Source of the DNA: Actinopolymorpha alba DSM 45243
GTDB taxonomy: Bacteria; Actinomycetota; Actinomycetes; Propionibacteriales; Actinopolymorphaceae
NCBI RefSeq assembly: GCF_000373925.1
Contig: NZ_KB892760.1
Coordinates: 22,474 to 86,473 of the forward strand
Direction: 5' to 3'
DNA length: 64,000 nt
In this document: piece by piece, positions 8,736 through 17,241 of the stretch
Layout: the number at the start of each line of letters is the position of its first letter
Position numbering within the stretch: the stretch's first letter is position 1
Notes under the pieces: model-generated
What the model was told of the DNA's origin: nothing
The model's database searches: none
The model's input: only the letters and a program-made list of their open reading frames with translations
Position numbers and translations under genes: made by a program

Positions 8736-9572
8736 GTGGCGGCGTTCGACGACGCGTCGGGAGAGAAGGCGTCGGCTTCGCGGTTTCGTCCGGTGAAGTC
8801 GGCTGATCGGGTTCTTGCCATCCTCGAATGGCTTGCGGCACAGGGCGGCCGGCAGAGTCTCAGCGAGATCAGTCGCGGGCTTGGCATTCCGGTGAGCAGC
8901 TTGCACGCGATCCTGCGGACCATGGAGCGGCGAGGGTGGCTGGAGGCGGATGAGACGGGAATCCGCTTCGGTATCGGAGTCGAGGCCCTCCGGGTCGGTT
9001 CGTCGTACGCTCGGACCGACGACGTGCTGGTCCGAGCCGAACCCGTCCTCGACTGGCTCAGCGAAGAGACCGGCGAGACGGTGCACTACGGCCGGCTCGA
9101 GGGTGCGCACATCGTCTATCTCGCCAAACGCGAGTCGCGGCACCCGCTGCGTATTTACTCCGCCATCGGGCGCCGGATTCCCGCACACGCGGCCGCTCTT
9201 GGCAAGGCGATCCTGGCCGGACACAGCGATGCTGAGGTTCGATCGATCCTGACGGCGCCACTTCTGACGCTGACGAAGCGGACGCGCACCAGCATCGAGG
9301 CTCTGTCGAAGGATCTCGCCCGGACGCGGCGCATCGGCTACGCGACGGAAACCGAGGAAAGTGACCAGGGCCTCGGCTGTGTCGCGGTCGCGGTCCCTGA
9401 TCGCCTGCCGCCGCGGGACGCCATTTCACTCGCGGTTCCCACGGCCCGCCTCAGTGCGGCGCGGACTCGCGAGCTCGCCGAACTCCTCCTTCGGGCGCAA
9501 CAGATGCTTGCGGAGCGGCTCGCCTCGCCACGGCCAAGTACGGACAGTGGCTTCCTCCGCGATCTGGAGTAG
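8736..9572 (+). CDS. IclR family transcriptional regulator
   Basis: The 278-residue protein has an N-terminal winged helix (about 20-80; VLAILEWLAAQ...LSEISRGLGIPVSSLHAIL) and a C-terminal effector domain (about 90-260) with HPLRIYSAIGRRIPAHAAALGKAIL and YATETEESDQGLGCVAVAV, both typical of IclR proteins. These bind small carboxylates or sugar acids. The GTG start follows a strong GGAGGTGA site. It lies between two mirrored transporter-dehydratase arms and is the obvious local regulator of both. Its ligand is probably a sugar acid or keto-deoxy intermediate, which is inference from context. Confidence 0.93.
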   Translation: MAAFDDASGEKASASRFRPVKSADRVLAILEWLAAQGGRQSLSEISRGLGIPVSSLHAILRTMERRGWLEADETGIRFGIGVEALRVGSSYARTDDVLVRAEPVLDWLSEETGETVHYGRLEGAHIVYLAKRESRHPLRIYSAIGRRIPAHAAALGKAILAGHSDAEVRSILTAPLLTLTKRTRTSIEALSKDLARTRRIGYATETEESDQGLGCVAVAVPDRLPPRDAISLAVPTARLSAARTRELAELLLRAQQMLAERLASPRPSTDSGFLRDLE

Positions 9573-9608
9573 ACCTACTCTGACACCGATCCTCAGATAA
9601 GAAATGCC

Positions 9609-9622
9609 TTCACATACATGAA
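9609..9622. promoter_or_regulatory. Second IclR-like operator, right arm
   Basis: TTCACATACATGAA matches the 8582-8595 palindrome at 10 of 14 positions and keeps the TTC...GAA ends. It lies in the 96-bp gap before the right-arm permease gene, so the regulator could control both arms. Confidence 0.45.
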
Positions 9623-9668
9623 AACGATCCAGTGCCGATGAGCGCTCGCGACGCGATTGTGGAAGGCC

Positions 9669-10595
9669 ATGACAACCGAGGTTCACGTCCCCTCGCGCAT
9701 CGTGAAGGGGAGTCCGCGTAGCCGCCGCCGAGGCGGGTTCACCGGGTGGTTGTACGTCGGTCCGGTGATCCTGGGTGTGATCGCGTTTCAGTTCCTTCCG
9801 GTCTTCATCTCGCTCTACGCGTCGCTCACGGACTGGACCGGCCTCACGCCGCCAAGGTTCGCCGGTGTGTCCAACTACGTCGAGCTTCTGACCAGGGACC
9901 CGTTGTTCTGGTTGACCCTCAGGAACACCGCGGTTTTCACTGTGGGCAGCGTCGTTCTCAGCATCGCTGTCGGTCTGGCGCTCGCGGTTCTCGGCAACCA
10001 GAAGGTGCCTGGAATCAGCATCTTCAAGGCCGCGTTCTTCGCCCCAGTGGTGACGAACGCGGTCGCGGTGGGATTCGTGTGGTTCTGGCTTTACCAGCCG
10101 CAGGAAGGGCTCATCAATGGGTATCTCGCCGAACTCCACATCCAGGGACCTGCCTGGCTGACGAGTAACCGATGGGCGATGGTGGCGGTCATCATTGTCG
10201 CCGTGTGGCAGGGCGTGGGCTATCCGATGCTCATCCTGCTGGCTGGTCTGCAGGGAATCCCCGAGTCACTCCACGAGGCGGCAACGGTGGACGGTGCGTC
10301 GGCGTGGTCGAGGTTCTGGAAGATCACGCTGCCGCTCCTCACCCCGACGTTGTTCTTCTTGCTGGTCACGCAGTTCATCACGTCGTTCCAGGTGTTCGGG
10401 ATCATCTTCGTGATGACACATGGAGGCCCGGCGAACGCCACGAACGTCTACATCTACCAGATCTATCAGAGCGCGTTCTCCTACGGACGGCTCGGATATG
10501 CCGCGGCGATGGGATGGATTCTCTTCGTCATCGTCGGTGTCGTCACGTTCTTTCAGTGGAAGCTCGAGAAACGCTGGGTGTTCTACGGCGAGTAA
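9669..10595 (+). CDS. Sugar ABC transporter permease, MalF type (right arm)
   Basis: The 308-residue membrane protein has about six spans and the loop PESLHEAATVDGASAW. It is paralogous to 6226-7170, with shared blocks such as NAVAVGFVW.W and WQG.GYPM. The ATG at 9669 is preferred; a TTG at 9657 is the alternative, and the only purine-rich site (GGAAGG) lies between them. It is the first gene of the rightward transporter operon, followed 12 bases later by the MalG-type partner. Confidence 0.92.
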   Translation: MTTEVHVPSRIVKGSPRSRRRGGFTGWLYVGPVILGVIAFQFLPVFISLYASLTDWTGLTPPRFAGVSNYVELLTRDPLFWLTLRNTAVFTVGSVVLSIAVGLALAVLGNQKVPGISIFKAAFFAPVVTNAVAVGFVWFWLYQPQEGLINGYLAELHIQGPAWLTSNRWAMVAVIIVAVWQGVGYPMLILLAGLQGIPESLHEAATVDGASAWSRFWKITLPLLTPTLFFLLVTQFITSFQVFGIIFVMTHGGPANATNVYIYQIYQSAFSYGRLGYAAAMGWILFVIVGVVTFFQWKLEKRWVFYGE

Positions 10596-10607
10596 GGCTG
10601 AGGTCGG

Positions 10608-11513
10608 ATGCTGGAGACCGTGAGCGCGTCCCGGCACGCCGCCGGTGCGGGCACCGGCGGCCGCGGGTCGCCGGCGACAACGCGCAACCGGCGTGTCCGC
10701 CGAGCCGCCAGGCGACTGCTTCTGTACGCGGTCCTGCTCGCTCTCGGGTGGGCCTTCGTCCTGCCCATGGTCTGGATGCTCGGCGCCTCGCTCAAGCCTG
10801 AGAACGAGGTCATGGTGGTGCCGCCGGATCTGCTTCCGTCGGTCCCGCAGTGGGCCAACTACGTGGCTGCGGCGGACGCGGTGCTGCCCTTCTTCTGGAA
10901 CAGCGCCAAGCTCGCCCTGCTCAACGTGGCGTTCCTGCTGCTCTTCGCCTCGCTGGCGGGCTTTGGGTTTGCCCGGCTGGAATTCCGTGGCAAGAATGTC
11001 GCGTTCGCCGCGCTGCTTGCCACCGCGATGATCCCAGGCATCGTCTACCTGATCCCGCAGTACATCATGTACCGCCAGATCGGCTGGATCGACACACATT
11101 ACCCGTTGTGGGTGCCGAAGGTTCTGACGCCGGTGTTCGGGACGTTCCTCCTTCGCCAGGCGTTCAGAACAATTCCTCGTGAGCTTGAGGAGGCGGCCGC
11201 CATCGACGGTGCCTCGACCTTCACCGTCTATTGGCGCATCATGCTTCCCCAGGTCAAGCCGGCCCTTGCGGCGGTGGGTGTCCTCACGTTCCTGGAGTCG
11301 TGGAACGACCTCTTCGGTCCGCTGATCTTCGTCAACTCCCAGCACCTTCAGACTCTCCCCGTCGCACTCGCGCTCTTTCAGGGTGAGTACTTCACCCAGA
11401 CAAACCTGATGATGGCCGCGGCCACGATCTCGGTCGTTCCGCCGCTGGTGTTGTTCGTGCTCGCGCAGAAGTACTTCGTGCAGGGCGTCACCATGACGGG
11501 TCTGCGCGGCTGA
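10608..11513 (+). CDS. Sugar ABC transporter permease, MalG type (right arm)
   Basis: The 301-residue membrane protein has a basic N-terminal tail, about six spans and the loop ELEEAAAIDGASTFTVYW. It pairs with the upstream permease, and it is paralogous to the left-arm MalG protein along its whole length. The binding-protein gene follows after 44 bases. As in the left arm, no ATPase gene is present. Confidence 0.92.
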   Translation: MLETVSASRHAAGAGTGGRGSPATTRNRRVRRAARRLLLYAVLLALGWAFVLPMVWMLGASLKPENEVMVVPPDLLPSVPQWANYVAAADAVLPFFWNSAKLALLNVAFLLLFASLAGFGFARLEFRGKNVAFAALLATAMIPGIVYLIPQYIMYRQIGWIDTHYPLWVPKVLTPVFGTFLLRQAFRTIPRELEEAAAIDGASTFTVYWRIMLPQVKPALAAVGVLTFLESWNDLFGPLIFVNSQHLQTLPVALALFQGEYFTQTNLMMAAATISVVPPLVLFVLAQKYFVQGVTMTGLRG

Positions 11514-11557
11514 AGTCTTCGAGCCAGTCGCTCCATGACGTCGAGAGTGGAGGGGTC

Positions 11558-12856
11558 ATGTTCACACGGCGGAGCTTTCTAAGGACGTCGGCGGCCGTTG
11601 CCGCCACCGGGCTCGCCGGTGCCGCGGGATGCGGCGGGGGCGGGTCCACCTCTGCCGACGATGGCATCACGTTTCTCAACTGGGATCCGGTCGAGAAGGG
11701 CACGCCGCTGGCCAACGCGGTGAGGGCTTTCCAGAAGGGGTCCGGGGTGAAGGTGGCCATCCAGCCGGCACCGAGCTCCGACTATGACACGAAGCTTCTG
11801 ACGATCATGGCGTCTGGATCGCCCCCTGACGCGATCAGGATCAACGATGACTTCGTGCTGGGGTACTCCCAGCAGGATCAGCTGCTCGACCTGAACCCCT
11901 ACATCAAGCGGGACGGGCTGAAGGAGTCCGACTATTTCGAGCATCCCTTCACGTTTCCGATCCAGTCGGACGGCCGGCACACCGCCTGGGCTTCGGGTAC
12001 GCAGCCGAACATGGTCTTCTACAACGTCGATGCGTTCAGGGAGGCGGGACTCCCGTTGCCGCCGACGACCTGGAGCGACGAGAACTGGCAGTGGGAGGAC
12101 TTCCTCGCCGCGGCCACGAAGCTGACCATTCCGGGCAAGCGCTGGGGTGTGCTGGTCTTCGACGACACGAGTTCTGAGACGACGTTCACGGTCAACAACG
12201 GCACCGACGGGATCTACTCCAAGGACGGTAAGCGATTCACGTTGGCGGATCCTGCTAGTGCCGAAGGAATCCAGTGGCTGGCGGACCTGTCGTTGAAGCA
12301 CAAGGTCCAGCCGCCCTGGTCGACGATCCAGGCAGGTTCGGGAAATCCCAACTATGCGCTCTCGTTGTTCGCGACGGGCAAGGTCGCGATGATGACGAGG
12401 AACTTCGGTGCGGCGTCGTACCTCCGCCAGAACATCAAGGACTTCACCTGGGATCTCGCTCCCATTCCGGCCCGAAAGAGCCAGCAGACGATCAGCACGT
12501 TGATCGTCTGGGCCATACCGGCGAAGGCCAAGCATCCTGACCAGGCCTGGAAGCTGTTGCGCTCGTTCACCGACCCGGAGGGTGCGCAGGAACTCGCGGA
12601 GCAGCAGAACCTTGTCCCGGCGAGCAGGCAGGCAGCCACGCTGCTGGAGAAGGCGGGAGCGACACCAGAGCATCTCCCGCTCGTGATCGCGGCGACCGAG
12701 CACGGTGTCAACGAAAACTTCAGCCCGCATATCCAGCAGGCGCGGGCGATCTACCGGCCTCAGCTGGATCTCATCTATACCGGTCAGAAGTCCGCCGCCG
12801 ACGCCCTGGGCGAGGTCAGGGACCGGGTGGAGCAAGCGCTGGCCGGGCGCCGCTAG
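11558..12856 (+). CDS. Sugar ABC transporter substrate-binding lipoprotein (right arm)
   Basis: The 432-residue protein has a clear twin-arginine signal (TRRSFLRTSAAVAATGLAG) ending in a lipobox cysteine (GAAGC), followed by a glycine- and serine-rich linker and a family 1 solute-binding fold. It is a paralogue of 7181-8482. The gene order differs between arms: here the binding protein follows the permeases, whereas it comes first in the left arm. Thirty bases downstream the first of two enolase-superfamily genes begins. Confidence 0.93.
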   Translation: MFTRRSFLRTSAAVAATGLAGAAGCGGGGSTSADDGITFLNWDPVEKGTPLANAVRAFQKGSGVKVAIQPAPSSDYDTKLLTIMASGSPPDAIRINDDFVLGYSQQDQLLDLNPYIKRDGLKESDYFEHPFTFPIQSDGRHTAWASGTQPNMVFYNVDAFREAGLPLPPTTWSDENWQWEDFLAAATKLTIPGKRWGVLVFDDTSSETTFTVNNGTDGIYSKDGKRFTLADPASAEGIQWLADLSLKHKVQPPWSTIQAGSGNPNYALSLFATGKVAMMTRNFGAASYLRQNIKDFTWDLAPIPARKSQQTISTLIVWAIPAKAKHPDQAWKLLRSFTDPEGAQELAEQQNLVPASRQAATLLEKAGATPEHLPLVIAATEHGVNENFSPHIQQARAIYRPQLDLIYTGQKSAADALGEVRDRVEQALAGRR

Positions 12857-12886
12857 TCAGCGAACCGAAGACATGGAAGGGGAATC

Positions 12887-13978
12887 ATGCGGATCACGCG
12901 GGTCGAGTCGATCGTGCTTCTCGGGCGCTTTCAGCTGGTGAGGGTGCACACCGACGAGGGCGTCACGGGAGTCGGTGAGGTCAGCCCGATGAACGTCGCG
13001 GTCACGCACACGTTGGTCGAGAAGGCGCTCGCCCCGCTCGTGGTGGGTGAGGACCCGGCAAACATCGAACGGCTATGGCATCTGATGTACCACAAGCCAT
13101 ACAAGCTGGGTCCGATGGGCGCACAGCTGGAGGCCATCGCCGGGATCGACATCGCCCTGTGGGACATCGCCGGCAAGGTCGCGGGCAAACCGGTGTATGA
13201 CTTGCTGGGTGGGAAGTTCCGCGAGGCGCCGGAGGTCTACGCCAGCTCGATGCGCCGCGACATGACGCCGAAGGAAGAAGCGGCCCGCGCCGTGGGCTTT
13301 CAGGAAGAGGGCTATCGGGCGTACAAAATCCACTCGGCCTCGCCCTGGATGTACGACGACGGGTTCGACCAGACTCTCGACACGGTGCGCGAGATGCGGG
13401 CGGCGGTGGGAGAGGACTTCGACATCCTGGTGGACGTCAACAACTCCTATTACCCCCACACCGCGACCAGGATCGCGCGGGCCCTCGAGGACTACCGCGT
13501 CTGGCATTTCGAGGAGCCACTCGCGGCGCACGACTACGACGGTTACGCCGCACTCGCGGCGGCGGTGGACATCCCGATCGCGGCGGGCGAGCAGGAGTAC
13601 ACCCGGTGGCAGTTCAGGGACCTGATCCTGCGCGCGCAGGTGGACATCCTCCAGCCCGACGTCATCAAGTGCGGCGGTATCACGGAATTCAAGAAGATCG
13701 CCGCGCTGGCCCAGACGTTCAACAAGCCCATCACCGTCCACAACACCCAACCCACGATCGGAACGCTGGCACACCTGCATCTGTGGATGAGCACCCCCAA
13801 CTGCGTTTACCCGCAGGAGTACAACATCGAGCCGCACCCGCTGCGAGACGAGTGGCCGATCTGGCAGGAACCGGTGCTGGTCGAGAATGGTCGCATGCGT
13901 GCGCCTGAGCGACCCGGTCTCGGCGTGGACCTGGACGAGGACGTCGTACGCCGGCTCGCGGATGCCAGCGCGTCCTGA
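12887..13978 (+). CDS. Enolase-superfamily (mandelate racemase group) dehydratase, copy 2
   Basis: The 363-residue protein shows the same architecture as copy 1. Metal ligands are D183 (VDVNN), E209 (HFEEP) and E235 (AAGEQE), with D258 (QPDVI) and H285 (TVHNTQP) as the acid-base pair. The motif usually written K-x-K is K147-I-H149, which resembles family members that use only one base on that side. GGAAGGGG precedes the ATG. The likely reaction is dehydration or epimerisation of an imported sugar acid, and it belongs to the right-arm operon. Confidence 0.85.
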   Translation: MRITRVESIVLLGRFQLVRVHTDEGVTGVGEVSPMNVAVTHTLVEKALAPLVVGEDPANIERLWHLMYHKPYKLGPMGAQLEAIAGIDIALWDIAGKVAGKPVYDLLGGKFREAPEVYASSMRRDMTPKEEAARAVGFQEEGYRAYKIHSASPWMYDDGFDQTLDTVREMRAAVGEDFDILVDVNNSYYPHTATRIARALEDYRVWHFEEPLAAHDYDGYAALAAAVDIPIAAGEQEYTRWQFRDLILRAQVDILQPDVIKCGGITEFKKIAALAQTFNKPITVHNTQPTIGTLAHLHLWMSTPNCVYPQEYNIEPHPLRDEWPIWQEPVLVENGRMRAPERPGLGVDLDEDVVRRLADASAS

Positions 13979-14047
13979 ACAGCGGGTGAGGCCCGAGTTG
14001 TCATAGGTTTCTCGGCTAAGAAGGCGCCTGAAAGGATGAGGAATCTC

Positions 14048-15097
14048 GTGCACATCAAGGAAGTTCGGGTCGAGTACGCTCGGCGCCCGCACGCGGAGCG
14101 CCCGATCCGTGATGCGTTGCAGACGTTGAGCGGCGGCGGCCACGTGGCTGTCGAGGTGATCGCGGATGACGGCCTGGTGGGGCAGGCGACGACGTCGTTC
14201 GGTCGCGGTGACGGTGCGCCGCACACACTGGCGGTCCTCATCGAGGAGGAGTTGGCGCCGAAGGTCGTCGGCCAGGACGCCGAGCGGATCGGCCAGATCA
14301 TCGAGTCGCTCAAGGCGGAGACGGAATACCACGGCACCGATGGGATCGCGACGTTCGGGATCAGCGTGCTCGACGTTGCCCTGTGGGACCTACTCGGGAA
14401 GGCGCACGGGGTTCCGACCTACCAGCTCTGGGGCGCCTACCGTGACCGCATCCCGGCGTACGCGATGGTGGGCTGGTCCAACTACTCGGTCGACGAACTC
14501 CGTCGCCAGTGTGTCCTGGCAGTGGAGGAAGGCTTCCGGGGCGTGAAGCTCAAGGCAGGTGCGCCGACTCTGGAGGAGGACGTGCACCGGATCGAGAGTG
14601 TGCGCGCCGAAATCGGGCCTGACATAAAGATCATGGTCGATGCCAACCAGGTCTTGACAGTCAACGAGGCGCTCCGTCGTGGCGAGGCCTTCGGGGACCT
14701 TGGGGTGGGATGGTTCGAAGAACCCCTGCGGGCCGACGACATCGACGGGTACGCCGAGCTGACCCGGCGGCTCCGGATACCGGTCGCGACCGGCGAGAAC
14801 CTCTACGGAGCAAGGGCATTCCGGCGGTTCTTCGAGCGGCGGGCCATCGGAATCGTGCAGCCGGACCTGCGTCGCGCCGGTGGACCGACGGAGATCCGTG
14901 CGATCGGGGCGCTGGCGGCGGCGTTCGACGTTCCGTACGCATCCCACGGCGGCGGTCCCGCCGCGCTGAGCCTCCTGCTGTGCGCGCCCTCTGCGATCTG
15001 GCTCGAGACGGGGCTCAGGGCTTCACCGGAGGCATTCCCGAGGCTCGAGGACGGCTGCGCGCTCGCGCCGGCAGGGCCCGGATTCAGTTGGGAGTAG
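14048..15097 (+). CDS. Enolase-superfamily (mandelate racemase group) enzyme, copy 3
   Basis: This 349-residue protein has the full canonical set: K167-L-K169, metal ligands D198 (VDANQ), E224 (WFEEP) and E250 (TGEN), and the D273 (QPDLR) / H300 (ASHGG) dyad. It is thus the most typical mandelate racemase subgroup member of the three. GTG at 14048 is preferred because GGATGAGG lies six bases upstream; an in-frame ATG at 14036 would put the site too close. The 3' end overlaps the convergent formylglycine-generating enzyme gene by 14 bases. A racemase or dehydratase acting in series with copy 2 is plausible. Confidence 0.82.
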   Translation: MHIKEVRVEYARRPHAERPIRDALQTLSGGGHVAVEVIADDGLVGQATTSFGRGDGAPHTLAVLIEEELAPKVVGQDAERIGQIIESLKAETEYHGTDGIATFGISVLDVALWDLLGKAHGVPTYQLWGAYRDRIPAYAMVGWSNYSVDELRRQCVLAVEEGFRGVKLKAGAPTLEEDVHRIESVRAEIGPDIKIMVDANQVLTVNEALRRGEAFGDLGVGWFEEPLRADDIDGYAELTRRLRIPVATGENLYGARAFRRFFERRAIGIVQPDLRRAGGPTEIRAIGALAAAFDVPYASHGGGPAALSLLLCAPSAIWLETGLRASPEAFPRLEDGCALAPAGPGFSWE

Positions 15098-16082
15098 CGG
15101 TTGCCGGAAGGTCCGCGGCGCAGCGGAAGCCGGTGTTGCCGGTGGAGCTGTCCGGGGTGTTGCTGGTGCGGGCCGCGACGCGGTACCGGTTGCAGTACGA
15201 CGCGTGGCACAGGTAGCTGCCGCCGCGCATCACCCGGGCCACACCGGTCGCTGGCCCGGCCGGATCGACCCGTGTCTCGCGACTCTCAGCCACGTGCCAG
15301 TCGGTGCTCCACCAGTCCTGGCACCATTCCCAGACGTTCCCGGCCACCTCGTACAACCCGAACCCGTTGGGGGCGAAGGACTTCACGGGTGCGGTCCCGA
15401 CGTGCCCGTCCTCGGCCGTGTTGACGCGGGGGAACTGGCCCTGCCAGATGTTCGCCCGGAAGCGTCCGCGCGGGGTGAGCTCATCGCCCCAGGCGTACGT
15501 CGCGTGCGGGAGGCCACCACGGGCGGCGCGCTCCCACTCCGCCTCGGTGGGCAGCCGCTTGCCGGCCCAGCGGGCGTACGCATAGGCGTCCCGCCAGGAG
15601 ACGTGGACGACGGGATGCTGGGGACGGGTCGTGACGTCGGACCCCGGGCCCTCCGGCGTACGCCAGGACGCGCCCTCCACCGCGCGCCACCACGGCGCCC
15701 CCGGGACCGACGCGTCCATCACGTGCCGTCGCTGGGCTGGACCGATGAAGAGGTGGAACACGAACGACCACCCGAACCGCTCGGCGTCGCTGACCCACCC
15801 CGTGGCCCGGACGAACGCCGCGAACTGCCGGTTGGTCACCGCGGTCGCGTCGAGGAGGTACGGCGTGAGCTGGATGGTCCGGACCGGACCCTCGCCGTCC
15901 TCGGGGAAGGCGTCGGGATCGTCGCCGCCCATGAGGAAATCCCCGCCCGGGATCGCGACCATGCCGCGGGCCGCTTCGCGTGGGTCCCGGTGGGGCACCT
16001 CGAACCCCAGCTCCGGCACCGGATCGGCCCCATGGTCAGCTGGCGCCTCTCGTCCCGCAGACGGTCCACAGCAGCTCGACAT
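15084..16082 (-). CDS. Formylglycine-generating enzyme (SUMF1/FGE family)
   Basis: The 332-residue protein oxidises the sulfatase active-site Cys to formylglycine using oxygen and copper. The active-site pair C292 and C297 is present in SYLCHASYCNRYR, followed by NTPDSS..NTGFRCAAD, which closely follows the human and actinobacterial enzymes. The fold begins at MVAIPGGDFLMGG (about 41). The start at 16082 is chosen because it falls 19 bases after the galK stop; longer in-frame starts run into galK. It is the last gene of galT-galE-galK-FGE. The sulfatase at 757-2193 is the only client seen in the window. Confidence 0.95.
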   Translation of the reverse strand: MSSCCGPSAGREAPADHGADPVPELGFEVPHRDPREAARGMVAIPGGDFLMGGDDPDAFPEDGEGPVRTIQLTPYLLDATAVTNRQFAAFVRATGWVSDAERFGWSFVFHLFIGPAQRRHVMDASVPGAPWWRAVEGASWRTPEGPGSDVTTRPQHPVVHVSWRDAYAYARWAGKRLPTEAEWERAARGGLPHATYAWGDELTPRGRFRANIWQGQFPRVNTAEDGHVGTAPVKSFAPNGFGLYEVAGNVWEWCQDWWSTDWHVAESRETRVDPAGPATGVARVMRGGSYLCHASYCNRYRVAARTSNTPDSSTGNTGFRCAADLPATATPN

Positions 16083-16101
16083 CAGCGGCAACCCCCGCGG
16101 C

Positions 16102-17241
16102 CTAGACCAACCGCCGTGCGCCAGCCGAGGCCTGGGCGACGAACGGCGCCGGAGCCGCGAAGCCCGACGCGGCGAAGGTGTCGGCCACCCGGCCCGCGAC
16201 CACCTCGATGGCGTCGGCCTCGACCAGTGCGATGACGCAGCCACCGAAACCGCCGCCGGTCATCCGCGCGCCCAGGGCACCAGCCGACAGCGCGGCGTCG
16301 ACGGCGGTGTCGAGTTCGGGCACGGTGACCTCGTAGTCGTCGCGGAGGGACTCGTGCGACGCGGTGAGGAGCGGGCCGATCTCCCGGGTGGAGCCAGCGC
16401 GGAGGAGGGTGACGGTCTGCAGGACCCGCGCGTCCTCGGTCACCACATGCCGGACCCGCCGCCGGGCAACCTCGTCAGGGAGCCGGTCGAGGGCGCCCTT
16501 GAGATGGTCGGGCTCGATGTCGCGCAGGGCCGGCACCCCGAGCGCTGCGGCGGCCTCCTCGCAGGTACGCCGGCGAGCGGCGTACTCACCGTCGACCAGC
16601 CGGTGCGGCGCGCGGGTGTCGATCACGAGGAGCGCCAGGCCGTCGGCGCCGAGGTCCAACGGCACCTGCTCGGTCTGGAGCGTGCGGGTGTCGAGGAAGA
16701 GCGCGTGGTCGCGGACGCAGAGGAGCGAGGCGGACTGGTCCATGATGCCGCACGGCATGCCGACGAAGTCGTTCTCTGCCTTCTGGGCAAGGCGGGCGAG
16801 CGTGGAGGGTTCGATCGCGAGGTCATGGAGTTCGGTCGCGGCCAGGGCGGTCGAGCACTCCAGCGCGGCTGAGGACGACAGGCCCGCCCCGAGGGGGACG
16901 TCCCCGTCGACGAGGATGTCCATCCCGCCGACCTCGTGTCCGGCCGCGCGCAGGGACCACACGGTGCCCGCGACGTACGCCGCCCACCCGGTGACCGAGC
17001 CCGGCGTCAGGGTGTCCACGGGCACCTCGATCCGGCCCTCGGCCTGCAGGGAAGCCATCCGCAGCAGACCGTCCGACCGGGTTGACGCGGCGGCGACCAC
17101 GCCCTGGGGGAGCGCGAGCGGGAGGACGAACCCGTCGTTGTAGTCGGTGTGCTCGCCGATCAGGTTGACCCTGCCGGGCGCCGCCCACACCCCGTCCGGT
17201 GCGGTGCCGAACGCCGACTCGAACGCGTCACGGAGGTTCAC
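16102..17241 (-). CDS. galK: Galactokinase
   Basis: The 379-residue GHMP kinase phosphorylates galactose to galactose-1-phosphate in the Leloir pathway. The galactokinase signature GRVNLIGEHTDYNDG is at about 23-37, the ATP-binding loop PLGAGLSSSAAL at about 116, and the C-terminal motif MTGGGFGG at about 328. The GTG start overlaps the galE stop as GTGA, so translation is coupled. It lies third in the galT-galE-galK-FGE operon. Confidence 0.97.
   Translation of the reverse strand: MNLRDAFESAFGTAPDGVWAAPGRVNLIGEHTDYNDGFVLPLALPQGVVAAASTRSDGLLRMASLQAEGRIEVPVDTLTPGSVTGWAAYVAGTVWSLRAAGHEVGGMDILVDGDVPLGAGLSSSAALECSTALAATELHDLAIEPSTLARLAQKAENDFVGMPCGIMDQSASLLCVRDHALFLDTRTLQTEQVPLDLGADGLALLVIDTRAPHRLVDGEYAARRRTCEEAAAALGVPALRDIEPDHLKGALDRLPDEVARRRVRHVVTEDARVLQTVTLLRAGSTREIGPLLTASHESLRDDYEVTVPELDTAVDAALSAGALGARMTGGGFGGCVIALVEADAIEVVAGRVADTFAASGFAAPAPFVAQASAGARRLV

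Noticed and set aside
13979..14047. Weak hairpin with CATAG loop between dehydratase copies 2 and 3
   Set aside because: The stem is only about five pairs, too weak to add to the TAT-loop hairpin family.
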